DNA of 47,534 nt from Parcubacteria group bacterium GW2011_GWD2_38_11 (GCA_000992325.1 LBTZ01000003.1:1-47534), one strand, 5' to 3'; counted from the first letter of the stretch, positions 34,050-43,523 are shown. Notes: a model not told the origin generated them from the sequence alone. Made by a program: numbers and translations.

Positions 34050-35279
34050 ATGAAATTCATAGACCTATTTAAGTTATCAACTAGGATGTTTAAAGCGAGA
34101 ACTTCTCGAACGCTTTTGACTGTCTTGGGTATGAGTATTGGTATTGGAGCTATTTTATTTTTAGTTTCTCTTGGTTATGGACTTCAAAAAACATTGTTAG
34201 AACGAATCACCACTTCTGATTCTCTTTTAACATTAGACATTTCTGAGGCAAAATCGGGAATTGTTTCTTTGGATCAAGAAATGATTAAAAAAATTGAGGC
34301 AATGCCTGGTGTTGATGACGTGAGTCCCGCTTTTCAAATCACCACACAGGGTCATCTTGATGATTTGTCTGCTGATTTGGTTACGATTGGTTCCAAGCCT
34401 TCATTTTTAAAATTAGGTGGTTATAAACCAAGTAAGGGAGATTTGCTTAGTGATAATGATCAAAATGGAATCGTTATTAGTAGTGCTGTTGGGCAGGTTT
34501 TTGGTAAAACCGTTGATGAAATGCTTGGAAAGGAGATGACATTTTCATTTTTTGTGCCAAGAATTGCTCCAGTTGTGGATGCTGCAGGCAACACTTCTGA
34601 TGCTCAAGCACAAAGTGATTTTGAAAAAGTTAATAGTGAAGTTAAATATAGAATTATTGGAGTCATTGAAGGTGAGGATAATGTTGTATATATAAATATG
34701 GCATCGCTTGGTAATTTGAAAATTGATAAATACGGTCAGGTTAAAGTGAAAACAAAATCAAATGGCGAGATGGGTGTTATTCGCGATGCAATTTTGGAAT
34801 ATGGTCTCTTGGTTTCTTCACTCTCAGACACTGTTGATCAGGCCAATCAAATTTTTAAAGTCGTGCAAATCATTTTGATGCTCTTTGGAATCATTGCGCT
34901 GGTGGTTTCTGCTATCGGTATGTTCAACACGATGACCATCACTTTGCTTGAGCGAACTGAGGAAATTGGAATTATGAAATCAATTGGAGCTTCGGATATG
35001 AGTATTTCAGTTATGTTTTTTATGGAATCGGCAATTATGGGTTTTCTTGGGGGATGCGCCGGTGTTTCTATTGGCTGGTTAGGTGGCTTGGGTTTCAATA
35101 CTATTATTAATATGGTGGCGGTGAGATTTGGCGGTCAATCCGTGAGTTTGTTTTATAGTCCAACTTGGTTTATTTTAGCAATTCTGGCTTTTTCTGGAAT
35201 TGTCGGATTCTTCACTGGTCTTGTTCCGGCTAGGCGTGCCAGCAAGATTGACCCCTTAGATGCTTTGAGATACAAATAA
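34050..35279 (+). CDS. MacB/FtsX-type ABC transporter permease
   Basis: 409 residues from MKFIDLFKLSTRMF; a longer start at 34002 lies in an AT-rich stretch and lacks support. Layout of a MacB-type permease: TM1 (SRTLLTVLGMSIGIGAILFLVSLG), a ~220-residue external MacB-PCD-like domain, then TM2-TM4 (MLFGIIALVVSAIGMFNTM, MESAIMGFLGGCAGVSIGWL, FILAILAFSGIVGFFTGLVP) and the terminal PARRASKIDPLDALR motif. It pairs with the ATPase just upstream. The substrate is not predictable; roles in envelope stress or export are common for this type. Confidence 0.95.
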   Translation: MKFIDLFKLSTRMFKARTSRTLLTVLGMSIGIGAILFLVSLGYGLQKTLLERITTSDSLLTLDISEAKSGIVSLDQEMIKKIEAMPGVDDVSPAFQITTQGHLDDLSADLVTIGSKPSFLKLGGYKPSKGDLLSDNDQNGIVISSAVGQVFGKTVDEMLGKEMTFSFFVPRIAPVVDAAGNTSDAQAQSDFEKVNSEVKYRIIGVIEGEDNVVYINMASLGNLKIDKYGQVKVKTKSNGEMGVIRDAILEYGLLVSSLSDTVDQANQIFKVVQIILMLFGIIALVVSAIGMFNTMTITLLERTEEIGIMKSIGASDMSISVMFFMESAIMGFLGGCAGVSIGWLGGLGFNTIINMVAVRFGGQSVSLFYSPTWFILAILAFSGIVGFFTGLVPARRASKIDPLDALRYK

Positions 35280-35335
35280 CACTTTTGTTTACAGTTTGTT
35301 TTTTGAGCTTACTTGTGTTGCAAAATTTAGTTTTG

Positions 35336-35420
35336 GCATGTAACATATAGCATGTAACATATGATAGAAGTCTAGAATTTCTGAATTTGTTATATGCTGT
35401 ATGTTTTATGTTATATGTAA
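35336..35420. repeat. Inverted repeat of 14-bp units (GCATGTAACATATA type)
   Basis: Left arm GCATGTAACATATA, GCATGTAACATATG; right arm TTATATGCTGTATGTTTTATGTTATATG split across units. Period 14 = 2 x 7. It ends 4 nt before the folD ATG. Confidence 0.7.
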
Positions 35421-35424
35421 ATTT

Positions 35425-36264
35425 ATGAAATTACTTTACGGAAAACCAGTGGCGGAAAAAATATTAAATCGTTTGAAAAACGACATTTTAATGCAATCTC
35501 AAAAACCAGGACTAGCCGTTGTTTTGGTAGGAGGTGATCCTGCGTCGAAGTTGTATGTCAATCTCAAAGAAAAAAAAGCCAAGGAAATTGGAATAAATTT
35601 TTATCGCTATGATTTTTCCGAAAATGTTTCCGAGGAGAATATTTTATCTCAAATTGAAAAGCTTAATGCTGATGCAAATGTGAGCGGTATAATCGTGCAA
35701 CTTCCTTTGCCGAAAGATTTTGATACACAAAAAATTATATCAAGCATTGATCCTAAAAAAGATGTTGATGGATTTTCCGCCCAAGGCGGATCCGCCTTGG
35801 GCGGACACCCTGGTCTTGTTCCAGTGTTTCCTCAGGCTATAATGAAATTGATAGAAAGTGCCGAGCAAGAGTTGCTTGGAAAAAAAGCTATAGTTATTGC
35901 GAATTCTGATATATTTGGGAAAATAATGAGTGCAATGCTTGAGCGTGAAAATTTGACTGTACAGTACGTTTTGACTGAGAACATATCTTCGAAACTCAAT
36001 GAAATTAAGGGCGCAGACATCGTAGTAAGCGCTGTGGGCTCGCCAGGGCTTCTTAGGGGTCAGATGTTTAAAGATGGCGCTATTGTTGTTGATGGTGGCA
36101 TTGAAAAAGTGGGTGACAGCGTTTTGGGAGATGTTGATTTTGCTTCAACAGAGGCTCTTTCTGGCTGGATCACTCCTGTCCCAGGAGGTGTTGGACCACT
36201 CACAATTGCTTGTCTTTTGGAAAACACATTTTTGGCCTTTGAGGCTCAACAAAAGGAAAAATAG
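35425..36264 (+). CDS. folD: Bifunctional methylene-THF dehydrogenase/cyclohydrolase
   Basis: 279 residues from MKLLYGKPVAEKIL. Interconverts methylene-, methenyl- and 10-formyl-tetrahydrofolate. Motifs: SKLYVNLKEKKAKEIGI (Y/K pair), VQLPLPKDFD, DPKKDVDGF, PVPGGVGPLTIACLLENT. The nucleotide-binding GRS-x-IVG motif reads ANSDIFG, so NADP(H) binding or coenzyme choice may differ. A perfect 30-bp palindrome inserted after DVDGF adds SAQGGSALGGHPG to the loop before the substrate site. Upstream in-frame ATG lies in a repeat and is rejected. Confidence 0.93.
   Translation: MKLLYGKPVAEKILNRLKNDILMQSQKPGLAVVLVGGDPASKLYVNLKEKKAKEIGINFYRYDFSENVSEENILSQIEKLNADANVSGIIVQLPLPKDFDTQKIISSIDPKKDVDGFSAQGGSALGGHPGLVPVFPQAIMKLIESAEQELLGKKAIVIANSDIFGKIMSAMLERENLTVQYVLTENISSKLNEIKGADIVVSAVGSPGLLRGQMFKDGAIVVDGGIEKVGDSVLGDVDFASTEALSGWITPVPGGVGPLTIACLLENTFLAFEAQQKEK
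35776..35805. repeat. Perfect 30-bp GC-rich palindrome inside folD
   Basis: The left half is TCCGCCCAAGGCGGA and the right half its exact reverse complement. Translated in-frame as part of SAQGGSALGG. GC content is far above the surrounding gene. Confidence 0.95.
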
Positions 36265-36295
36265 TATTGATCTTGCATATATTGTGTGATATTAT

Positions 36296-36323
36296 AAAAA
36301 CAATCGATAGTGGTTGTTTTTTT
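36296..36323 (+). terminator. Intrinsic terminator of folD
   Basis: AAACAATC, GATAGT loop, GGTTGTTT, then TTTT. The remaining gap to leuS holds an AT-rich leader with a weak TTGACA at 36426 and nothing else I can support. Confidence 0.75.
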
Positions 36324-36521
36324 GTTTATGTTTGAAAGTGTATTAGTTGCTCAGATATTTTTGTTTGTCTGTAAAAATCGTTCGAATACATTTTTCTTTT
36401 TGTCACGGAGAAATGATTGCAACTTTTGACATAACGCCAAGGAGACTCATTTCTAGTGAAAAAAGAAAAAGTATTCTCACTCAAATTTTATATATCAGTA
36501 AATTTGTAATTTTGTAGACCT

Positions 36522-38957
36522 ATGGAAAAATACGAACCAAAAGAAATTGAAAAAAAATGGCAAAAATATTGGGAGGATAATGGAACTTATAAGAATTATT
36601 CTCGCGAGAAAAAGTTTTATGCTTTGGATATGTTTCCATATCCATCTGGTGTGGGATTGCATGTTGGTCATCCGAAAGGATATATTGCAACTGACGTTGT
36701 GAGTCGCTTTAAGATGCTTAATGGATATAGCGTGCTTCATCCAATGGGATGGGATGCTTTTGGTTTGCCTGCTGAAAATTACGCTATAAAAAATAAAACC
36801 AATCCGAATATTTTTACAGCTAAAAGTGTTGCAAATTATAAAAAACAATTGGAGATGTTTGGTTTTACTTATGATTGGGATAGGGAAATTAATACGACTG
36901 ATCCTCAATATTATAAGTGGACACAATGGATCTTCTTGAAACTTTTTGAAAAAGGTTTGGCATATGAATCAAATGCGCCAATCAATTGGTGCCCAAGTTG
37001 TAAGACTGGACTTTCCAATGAGGATTTGGAGGATGGAAAATGTGAGCGTTGTGGAAGCGAGGTTGAGCAAAAACCGATGCGACAATGGGTTTTAAAAATG
37101 ACTGAGTATGCTGATCGATTGCTGTATGATTTGGACAGTCCTGAATTGGATTGGGAGGATATGATTGTTGAGCAACAAAAAAATTGGATCGGAAGAAGTG
37201 AGGGCGTTCAATTTGAAATGAAAATTAAGGATAGTGAAGAAAAAATTGAAGTTTACACTACCAGAATTGATACTGCTTTTGGAATTACGTATGCCGTGGT
37301 AGCTCCAGAACATCCTATTATTGAAAAGCTTAAGGATAAAATTTCAAATTACGCAGAGATTGTGCAATATGTTGAAGATGCAAACAGAAAAACAAATCTT
37401 GAAAGAACAGAACTTCAAAAAGAAAAAACTGGAAAAAGATTAGCGGAAATTGAAGTTATTAATCCGTTTACCGGAGAAGCCATACCTCTTTTTGTGGCTG
37501 ATTATGTCTTGGGTGGATATGGAACAGGTGCCGTGATGGCTGTGCCAGCACATGATGAAAGAGATTTTGAATTTGCGAAAAAATATGATTTGTCGATCGT
37601 CGAAGTTATTTCCGGTGGCTTGATTACCGAGAATGCTTTCGTGGAAGATGGAATACTGATTAATTCTGAAGATTATTCTAGTCTTTCATCACAAGAAGCT
37701 CGTGAAAAAATGGCAGATTGGTTGGAAAAAGAAAAAATTGGAAAAAGAAAAGTTAATTACAAAATGCGAGATTGGGTATATTCTCGTCAGCGTTATTGGG
37801 GTGAGCCGATTCCAATAATTCACTGTGAAAAATGCGGAGCGGTTGCAGTTCCTGAAGAACAATTGCCAGTAATGCTTCCTGATGTTGAAAATTATGAGCC
37901 GACTGGTACAGGAGAAAGTCCACTTGCAGCAATTACTGATTGGGTGAACACGACTTGTCCAAAATGTGGAGGACCAGGAAAAAGAGAAACAAATACAATG
38001 CCACAATGGGGTGGATCATCTTGGTATTATCTACGTTTTATTGATCCAAAAAATGACAAGGAGTTGGTTAATAAAGAACTCGAGAAAGAATGGATGCCAG
38101 TTGATTTATATGTTGGCGGCGCAGAGCACGCGACGCGTCATCTTTTGTATGCACGATTTTGGCATAAATTCCTTTTTGACATCGGAGTGGTTTCAACTAT
38201 TGAGCCGTTCAAAAAATTGTTGCATGTTGGACTTATTATGGCTGAAGATGGTAGAAAAATGAGTAAACGCTGGAATAATGTTGTTAACCCTGATGAAATT
38301 ATCGCTGAATTTGGCGCTGATGCGATGCGCTTGTACGAAATGTTTATGGGGCCATTTACTCAGAGTATTGCCTGGAGCACATCTGGCGTGAGTGGAACAA
38401 AAAGGTTTTTGGATAAAGTTTGGAATGTTGGAAGTGAATTAGCAATAAATAAGCATATTAATTTTGAGTCATCCGCAGATGATAGTGGCAAGCATGATAT
38501 TAAAGTGCTTTTAAACAAGACGATTGAAAAAGTGTCAAAAGACATTGAGGCGTTTAAATTTAATACCGCAATATCGCAAATGATGACTTTCATGAATAAA
38601 TTTCCTGGACTCGAAATATCAATAAATGATTTCGAAAAGTTTTTAATTGTTCTTGCTCCTTTTGCTCCACACATCGCTGAGGAATTATGGGAGACAATAG
38701 GGCATAAAGAATCCATATTTTTACAAGCTTGGCCAGAGGTTGATGAAAAATATTTACAGGATGAAGAAGTTGAAATGGTTGTGCAGGTGAATGGAAAAGT
38801 GCGTGAGCGTTTGATGGTGGCGTATGACGTTACTGAGGATGAAATTAAAGAGACTGCACTTGAAAATGCAAAGGTTAAAGTTTTTACTAATGGAAAAGAA
38901 ATTAAGAAAATAATTTTTGTTCCTGGTAAGCTGATAAATATTGTAGTTGTAGATTAG
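36522..38957 (+). CDS. leuS: Leucyl-tRNA synthetase
   Basis: 811 residues, class I. HIGH motif in PYPSGVGLHVGHPKGYIATD (HVGH), zinc site CPSCKTGLSNEDLEDGKCERC, second Cys set CEKCG...CPKCGGPG, editing domain phrases TTRIDTAFG and VMAVPAHDERD, and KMSK as GRKMSKRWNNVVNP. C-terminal anticodon and linker regions complete (VQVNGKVRERL). Normal length for bacterial LeuRS. No SD; no T-box features upstream, unlike ileS. Confidence 0.98.
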   Translation: MEKYEPKEIEKKWQKYWEDNGTYKNYSREKKFYALDMFPYPSGVGLHVGHPKGYIATDVVSRFKMLNGYSVLHPMGWDAFGLPAENYAIKNKTNPNIFTAKSVANYKKQLEMFGFTYDWDREINTTDPQYYKWTQWIFLKLFEKGLAYESNAPINWCPSCKTGLSNEDLEDGKCERCGSEVEQKPMRQWVLKMTEYADRLLYDLDSPELDWEDMIVEQQKNWIGRSEGVQFEMKIKDSEEKIEVYTTRIDTAFGITYAVVAPEHPIIEKLKDKISNYAEIVQYVEDANRKTNLERTELQKEKTGKRLAEIEVINPFTGEAIPLFVADYVLGGYGTGAVMAVPAHDERDFEFAKKYDLSIVEVISGGLITENAFVEDGILINSEDYSSLSSQEAREKMADWLEKEKIGKRKVNYKMRDWVYSRQRYWGEPIPIIHCEKCGAVAVPEEQLPVMLPDVENYEPTGTGESPLAAITDWVNTTCPKCGGPGKRETNTMPQWGGSSWYYLRFIDPKNDKELVNKELEKEWMPVDLYVGGAEHATRHLLYARFWHKFLFDIGVVSTIEPFKKLLHVGLIMAEDGRKMSKRWNNVVNPDEIIAEFGADAMRLYEMFMGPFTQSIAWSTSGVSGTKRFLDKVWNVGSELAINKHINFESSADDSGKHDIKVLLNKTIEKVSKDIEAFKFNTAISQMMTFMNKFPGLEISINDFEKFLIVLAPFAPHIAEELWETIGHKESIFLQAWPEVDEKYLQDEEVEMVVQVNGKVRERLMVAYDVTEDEIKETALENAKVKVFTNGKEIKKIIFVPGKLINIVVVD

Positions 38958-39014
38958 ATTGAGTGAGGTCGTGAGAATACATTTTAATTTGTATTTTTTT
39001 AATAAAAAACAAAA

Positions 39015-39695
39015 ATGCAAATAGTAATCTTAGCTGCTGGTCGTGGAACAAGAATGAATGATCTTACTGATAATGTTCCCAAGCCAATGCTGGAAATAAA
39101 AGGTAAGCCGATTTTGGCTTACAAACTCGAAGCGCTTCCTGCGGAAATTGATGAGGTGATTTTTGTGATTGGATATTTGGGAAATAAGATTCAGCAATAT
39201 TTTGGAGATTTGTATGCTGGCAAAAAGATTTCTTATGTGGTGCAAGAGCAATTGAATGGAACAGGCGGCGCAGTGCTTTTGGTGAAAGATTTGATGAAGG
39301 ATGATTTTTTGGTGATGATGGGGGATGATTTGTATATGCGAGAAGATGTTGAAAAAATTATGAAAGCTAATCTTGCAATTGTCGGTATGGAAATTTTAAA
39401 TTCAAAAAGATTCGGGGTAATTATTTTGGATGAAAATGGAAATCTCAAAGAAACTGTTGAAAACTTAAGCGCTCAAGGAACTGTATTGGTGAATACTGGC
39501 CTATATAAATTAAACAAGAAGTTTTTTGATTATTCTTTGGTTGCTATTGGCAAGGGTGAATATGGTTTGCCACAAACATTGGCACTGGTGGCTAAAGATT
39601 ATCCAGTGAAAGTTGAAAAAGCAAATTATTGGTTTCCGATTGGTAATCCTGAAGATTTGGAAAAAGCACAAGAGGAAATCGATAAATTTATTTGA
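39015..39695 (+). CDS. Sugar-1-phosphate nucleotidyltransferase
   Basis: 226 residues, GT-A fold NTP_transferase. The signature LAAGRGTRMNDLTDNVPKPM and GKPILAYKLEAL are clear, with GTGGAVLLVKDL and LVMMGDDLY (Mg-binding Asp). It makes an NDP-sugar from NTP and sugar-1-phosphate; the sugar cannot be inferred. The stop overlaps the region just before the YvcK-like gene (9 bp gap), suggesting an operon. Likely feeds surface polysaccharide with the 17.1 kb glycosyltransferase. Confidence 0.93.
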   Translation: MQIVILAAGRGTRMNDLTDNVPKPMLEIKGKPILAYKLEALPAEIDEVIFVIGYLGNKIQQYFGDLYAGKKISYVVQEQLNGTGGAVLLVKDLMKDDFLVMMGDDLYMREDVEKIMKANLAIVGMEILNSKRFGVIILDENGNLKETVENLSAQGTVLVNTGLYKLNKKFFDYSLVAIGKGEYGLPQTLALVAKDYPVKVEKANYWFPIGNPEDLEKAQEEIDKFI

Positions 39696-39703
39696 TATAT
39701 CAT

Positions 39704-40732
39704 ATGCAGAGGAAAAAGATTGTTACAATTGGTGGGGGAACAGGAAGTTTTATGCTTCTTAGTGGACTAAAAAAATATCCAGTGGATATTTCAGCAATTG
39801 TTTCGATGGCTGATGATGGAGGTTCAACTGGAGTCTTGCGCGATGAACTTGGTGTGCTTCCTCCGGGAGATGTTAGGCAATGCTTGGTATCCCTTAGTGA
39901 TTCCTCTGAAGCATTGCGGGAACTGATGAATTATCGCTTTGAAGAAGGTGGTCTCAGAGGTCATAGTTTTGGAAACTTATTTTTGTCTGCCCTGGAAAAA
40001 ACAAATGGAAATTTTAGCAAAGGAGTTGAGGAAGCTATAAAAATTTTAAATGTGAAAGGACAAGTTATTCCTGTTACAAATCAGGATACTAATTTGTTTA
40101 TGGAGTTAAAAAATGGAAAACTGCTCAAAGGGGAAAATGAAATTAATCATAATCACAACATTGAAACAATTGGTATTGAGAAAAACTTTTTAATGCCAAC
40201 AGCGCAGGCGAATAAAAAAGCAATTAAAAGTATCTTGGAGGCAGATTTAATTGTAATTGGTCCAGGAAATCATTATTGCAGTATCGTACCTAACTTATTG
40301 GTAAAAGGAATATCACAGGCAATTTGCAAATCAAAAGCAACTGTTGTATATAATTGTAACTTGGTTAATAAACACGGTCACACAGAGATGTTTTCCTTGG
40401 ATGAATATGTTGATTCAATAAATTATTATCTGGGTAAAAAACGAATTGATTTTGTTACTTTTAATTCTAAAAAACCAGCTGCTAATTTAATTAAGCGGTA
40501 TGAAAGTCAAAAAGAGTTGTTAATCTCTTTTGATATTGACTTACGTTCAAAACGAACATATCGAGTTTTGCGTAGTGATATTTTAAATAGTAAAAAGATT
40601 AATTTTAGCCCTAGCGATATTTTAGCAAAACAGCGCGCTTTCATTCGTCATGATAGTGATAAATTAGCCAAGGTTCTCATGATGATCTTGGAGTTAGGGG
40701 AATATGAGAATATAATAAAAGAAATCATTTAA
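39704..40732 (+). CDS. yvcK: YvcK/CofD-like protein (putative gluconeogenesis/morphogenesis factor)
   Basis: 342 residues from MQRKKIVTIGGGTGS. CofD/UPF0052 fold: VTIGGGTGSFMLLSGLKKY, SMADDGGSTGVLRDELGVLPPGDVRQCLVSLS, GHSFGNLFLSALEKT and VIGPGNHYCSIVPNLLV. In Firmicutes YvcK/MgfK links UDP-sugar sensing with cell-wall synthesis. Following a nucleotidyltransferase gene fits such a role. The C-terminal region is longer and Lys-rich. A TTG start 12 bp upstream is less likely. Confidence 0.9.
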   Translation: MQRKKIVTIGGGTGSFMLLSGLKKYPVDISAIVSMADDGGSTGVLRDELGVLPPGDVRQCLVSLSDSSEALRELMNYRFEEGGLRGHSFGNLFLSALEKTNGNFSKGVEEAIKILNVKGQVIPVTNQDTNLFMELKNGKLLKGENEINHNHNIETIGIEKNFLMPTAQANKKAIKSILEADLIVIGPGNHYCSIVPNLLVKGISQAICKSKATVVYNCNLVNKHGHTEMFSLDEYVDSINYYLGKKRIDFVTFNSKKPAANLIKRYESQKELLISFDIDLRSKRTYRVLRSDILNSKKINFSPSDILAKQRAFIRHDSDKLAKVLMMILELGEYENIIKEII

Positions 40733-40795
40733 CTTAGGACTTACGCATTTCGAAACGCGCAACTTTTGTAGTTTTTAAAATATAAATTAAATATT

Positions 40796-42262
40796 GTGGA
40801 TGAATTAAAAAAAGAAATAAAAACAACTTCTCAGCAAAATTTGCCTGAAAAAATGCTGACACTTTCTGAGTTTCGAAGAGAGCTTGGCATTCCTTTAGTT
40901 TTGGCAAAGAAGTTGATTATTTGGGGTGAAATCGAGGCGGTAAAGGCAATTGATGGAACGCTCCGAATTGCAGCTCCAGAGGTTGCGGTTGCGAAAATAC
41001 TTATTGGAACACCAATTAAAAAAAGTTATTTATTTGTGCGAGCCTTGGGCCCAGGATTAATTACGGGAGCATCTGATGATGATCCGGGTGGAATTGGAAC
41101 ATATAGTGCTGTTGGTGCAAAATTTGGTCTGAGTATTTTATGGATGGCTGCTTGGCTTTTGCCAATGATGTTAGCTATTCAAGAAACTTGTGCGCGAATC
41201 GGTATTGTTACCAATAAGGGGCTGGCTGCTGTGCTTAAGAAATATTTTAAAAAAAGAACGGTTATGTCTGCAGTGCTTCTTTTGATGATTGCGAATGTTG
41301 TGAATATCGGAGCTGATCTTGGGGCTATGGCCGCATCTCTTAAAATGGTTTCGGGTATTAGTTATGGAGTTGGTGCTATATTTTTCGCAGTGGCTATAAT
41401 TTTGCTGGAAGTTTTTGTGAAATATCATACATACGTTAAGTTTTTAAAATGGCTGACACTCTCTGTTTTTGCATATATCGTCGCAGGTTTTATGACCCAT
41501 CCAAACTGGTCGATAGTTTTTAAAAATTCTTTTATACCGCAAATATCTTTTTCTAAAGAATATATTTTTGCGATGGTTGCAGTTTTTGGCACAACCATTA
41601 CTCCGTATCTTTTTTTCTGGCAAGCCTCGGAGGAAGTTGAAGATGGAAAAATGAATCATAATGGATACAAGAAAAATTTTGTTCATTCAAGAGTTTCTAA
41701 TATGCGCACCGATGTGAATGCTGGAATGATTCTGGCAAATATTGTTTTTTTCTTTATCGTTCTTACGACCGCAAATGTACTTTTTGCCAATGGCATAACC
41801 AACATTGATTCGGCGCAAGATGCTGCACTTGCATTGAAGCCATTGGCAGGGGAGTGGGCATTTTTGCTTTTCGCAATTGGTATCATTGGCACGGGATTGT
41901 TGGCGGTGCCGATTTTGGCAGGAAGTGGCGCGTATGCGCTTAGTGAGCTTATGAATTGGAATAATGGTTTGGAAGAAAAATTTTCCAAGGCTAGGGGTTT
42001 TTATTTGGTTATTATTTTTTCTATTTTTGTGGGACTTGCGATGAATTTCTTAGGTATTAATCCTATTGCTGCATTGTATTGGTCAGCCTTTCTAAACGGA
42101 GTTATTGCTTTTCCTCTTCTTGCAATCATAATGAAAATTGGAGGTGACAAGAAAATAATGGGAAGCGAAACTAATCCACTTTGGGTAAAAATATTTGGAT
42201 GGTTGGCGGTGGTAGTGATGGCACTTGCCCTTGTTGGGATGATAATTGTAAACGTGATTTAA
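40796..42262 (+). CDS. Nramp-related divalent metal transporter with HTH-like N-terminus
   Basis: 488 residues, GTG start. Residues ~20-70 (LTLSEFRRELGIPLVLAKKL, IIWGEIEAVKAIDGTLRI) resemble an excisionase/HTH_17 domain, which is unusual on a transporter. The Nramp fold follows: GPGLITGASDDDPGGIGTYS in TM1, QETCARIGIVT, and TPYLFFWQ in TM6, with about eleven membrane segments. The canonical DPGN metal motif reads DPGG, and the TM6 Met motif is absent, so metal selectivity is probably not that of classical MntH; a Mg-type NRMT-like protein is possible. No SD. Confidence 0.88.
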   Translation: MDELKKEIKTTSQQNLPEKMLTLSEFRRELGIPLVLAKKLIIWGEIEAVKAIDGTLRIAAPEVAVAKILIGTPIKKSYLFVRALGPGLITGASDDDPGGIGTYSAVGAKFGLSILWMAAWLLPMMLAIQETCARIGIVTNKGLAAVLKKYFKKRTVMSAVLLLMIANVVNIGADLGAMAASLKMVSGISYGVGAIFFAVAIILLEVFVKYHTYVKFLKWLTLSVFAYIVAGFMTHPNWSIVFKNSFIPQISFSKEYIFAMVAVFGTTITPYLFFWQASEEVEDGKMNHNGYKKNFVHSRVSNMRTDVNAGMILANIVFFFIVLTTANVLFANGITNIDSAQDAALALKPLAGEWAFLLFAIGIIGTGLLAVPILAGSGAYALSELMNWNNGLEEKFSKARGFYLVIIFSIFVGLAMNFLGINPIAALYWSAFLNGVIAFPLLAIIMKIGGDKKIMGSETNPLWVKIFGWLAVVVMALALVGMIIVNVI

Positions 42263-42266
42263 AAAT

Positions 42267-42797
42267 ATGTTTGAGATAAGAATTGTACAGTATTTCAACA
42301 GAATTGGTTCAAGGAAATTTGATGATTTTTTGGCACTGATAAATTCTATAAGATTTCTTGCGTTTTTTTGGTTTGCAATTGTGATAATTGCAATAGTTAA
42401 GCATCCTGAAATAATAAATTATTTTCTTGCAGCTGTTGCAATTGTTGCAATTTTGCATTTTGGCATTACGGAGGGGATTATAAAACACTTGCTGCTGTAT
42501 TTTATTCCTAAGAGAAAACGTCCATATGTTGCATATCCAGACTTGATAAAATCGATTGGAAAAAAATTCAGCGACTCTTCATTCCCATCGAGTCATATGG
42601 CGAGTACTGTTGCAATGCTTTTTGTTATTGTTTCTTTTTATCCATCTTTATTTTTTCTATCAGTTACATTTGTTTTGATTATGGCTTTTTCCCGTTTACA
42701 CAGCGGAATGCATTATCCTTCGGATATTTTGGCGGGAATCGTTCTTGGTTTACTGTACGGTTGGATAGCAATGGAAATATTAAAAAGTGTATCCTGA
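42267..42797 (+). CDS. PAP2 family membrane phosphatase
   Basis: 176 residues, several transmembrane segments. The acid phosphatase triad is complete: KRKRPYV (K-x6-RP region), SFPSSHMAS (PSGH-like motif), and SRLHSGMHYPSDILAG (SR-x5-H). Dephosphorylates lipid diphosphates, for example undecaprenyl diphosphate recycling. It starts 4 bp after the transporter gene, so the two are likely co-transcribed. Substrate not certain. Confidence 0.92.
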   Translation: MFEIRIVQYFNRIGSRKFDDFLALINSIRFLAFFWFAIVIIAIVKHPEIINYFLAAVAIVAILHFGITEGIIKHLLLYFIPKRKRPYVAYPDLIKSIGKKFSDSSFPSSHMASTVAMLFVIVSFYPSLFFLSVTFVLIMAFSRLHSGMHYPSDILAGIVLGLLYGWIAMEILKSVS

Positions 42798-42804
42798 ATT
42801 ACTT

Positions 42805-42842
42805 TATGAACCTTACAAACCTTAAAAACTTTTTAACTATTG
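42805..42842. repeat. Short heptamer-like array before HAD gene
   Basis: AACCTTACAAACCTTAAAAA and CTTTTTAACT; degenerate 7-9 bp units ending just before the ATG. Confidence 0.45.
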
Positions 42843-42843
42843 T

Positions 42844-43491
42844 ATGAAAATATTTATTGATTTTGACGACGTCATTTTTAATACAAAAAAATTCAAGACA
42901 GATTTTAAAAATATGTTTATTGAAAATGGCATTTCAGATGAAATTTTTGATAAATATTATAATGATCCAAATGATCCACGTGCAATTAAAACATTTGATC
43001 CTTGGCGACAAATAGAATGTATTTATAACAATGAATCTGGAATAGATAAGGAAAAACTTAACAAACTGGTGTATGAATTTATCGCGGATATGTCTGCGTA
43101 TATATTTGCAGATGTTGCTGATTTTGTGCGAGCTGTGGGCGCGGAAAATATTTCTATTGTATCATTTGGAGAGCGCGAGTTTCAAACAAAGAAAGTATTA
43201 AATTCTGGCATTGGAAAATTCATTCCAAAGATTGTTATCACAGATACTTCCAAGGCAGAAGCTATTGCTAAAATTTTGGAAAATGAAAAAGGGAACTCAT
43301 CAGAAGGTATGTTTTTTCTTGATGATCGCGTTGAACAAATTCACAATATTAAAGAAAACTTTCCCGACATGATTACTATCCTAATAAAGCGTCCAGAAGG
43401 TCGTTATCAAGAAATGCAAAAAGAGGATTGTTGCGATCACGAAGTGCATAATCTCAAAGAAGCCCAAAAAATAATAGAATCATATGCATGA
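42844..43491 (+). CDS. HAD superfamily hydrolase
   Basis: 215 residues. Motif I FIDFDDVIFNT (D6/D8), a helical cap region (about 20-85), motif II IVSFGE (Ser), motif III Lys region (TDTSKAEAIAKI), motif IV FFLDDRVEQI. Probably a phosphatase; substrate unknown. Codon use and layout are ordinary. A heptamer-like array lies directly upstream and no SD is present. Confidence 0.85.
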   Translation: MKIFIDFDDVIFNTKKFKTDFKNMFIENGISDEIFDKYYNDPNDPRAIKTFDPWRQIECIYNNESGIDKEKLNKLVYEFIADMSAYIFADVADFVRAVGAENISIVSFGEREFQTKKVLNSGIGKFIPKIVITDTSKAEAIAKILENEKGNSSEGMFFLDDRVEQIHNIKENFPDMITILIKRPEGRYQEMQKEDCCDHEVHNLKEAQKIIESYA

Positions 43492-43523
43492 TGAATTTTT
43501 GTTAGTATTATTTTTTCAACATT

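Noticed and set aside
36426-36455. TTGACA element upstream of leuS
   Set aside because: No acceptable -10 at 16-18 bp; left as an unsupported promoter.
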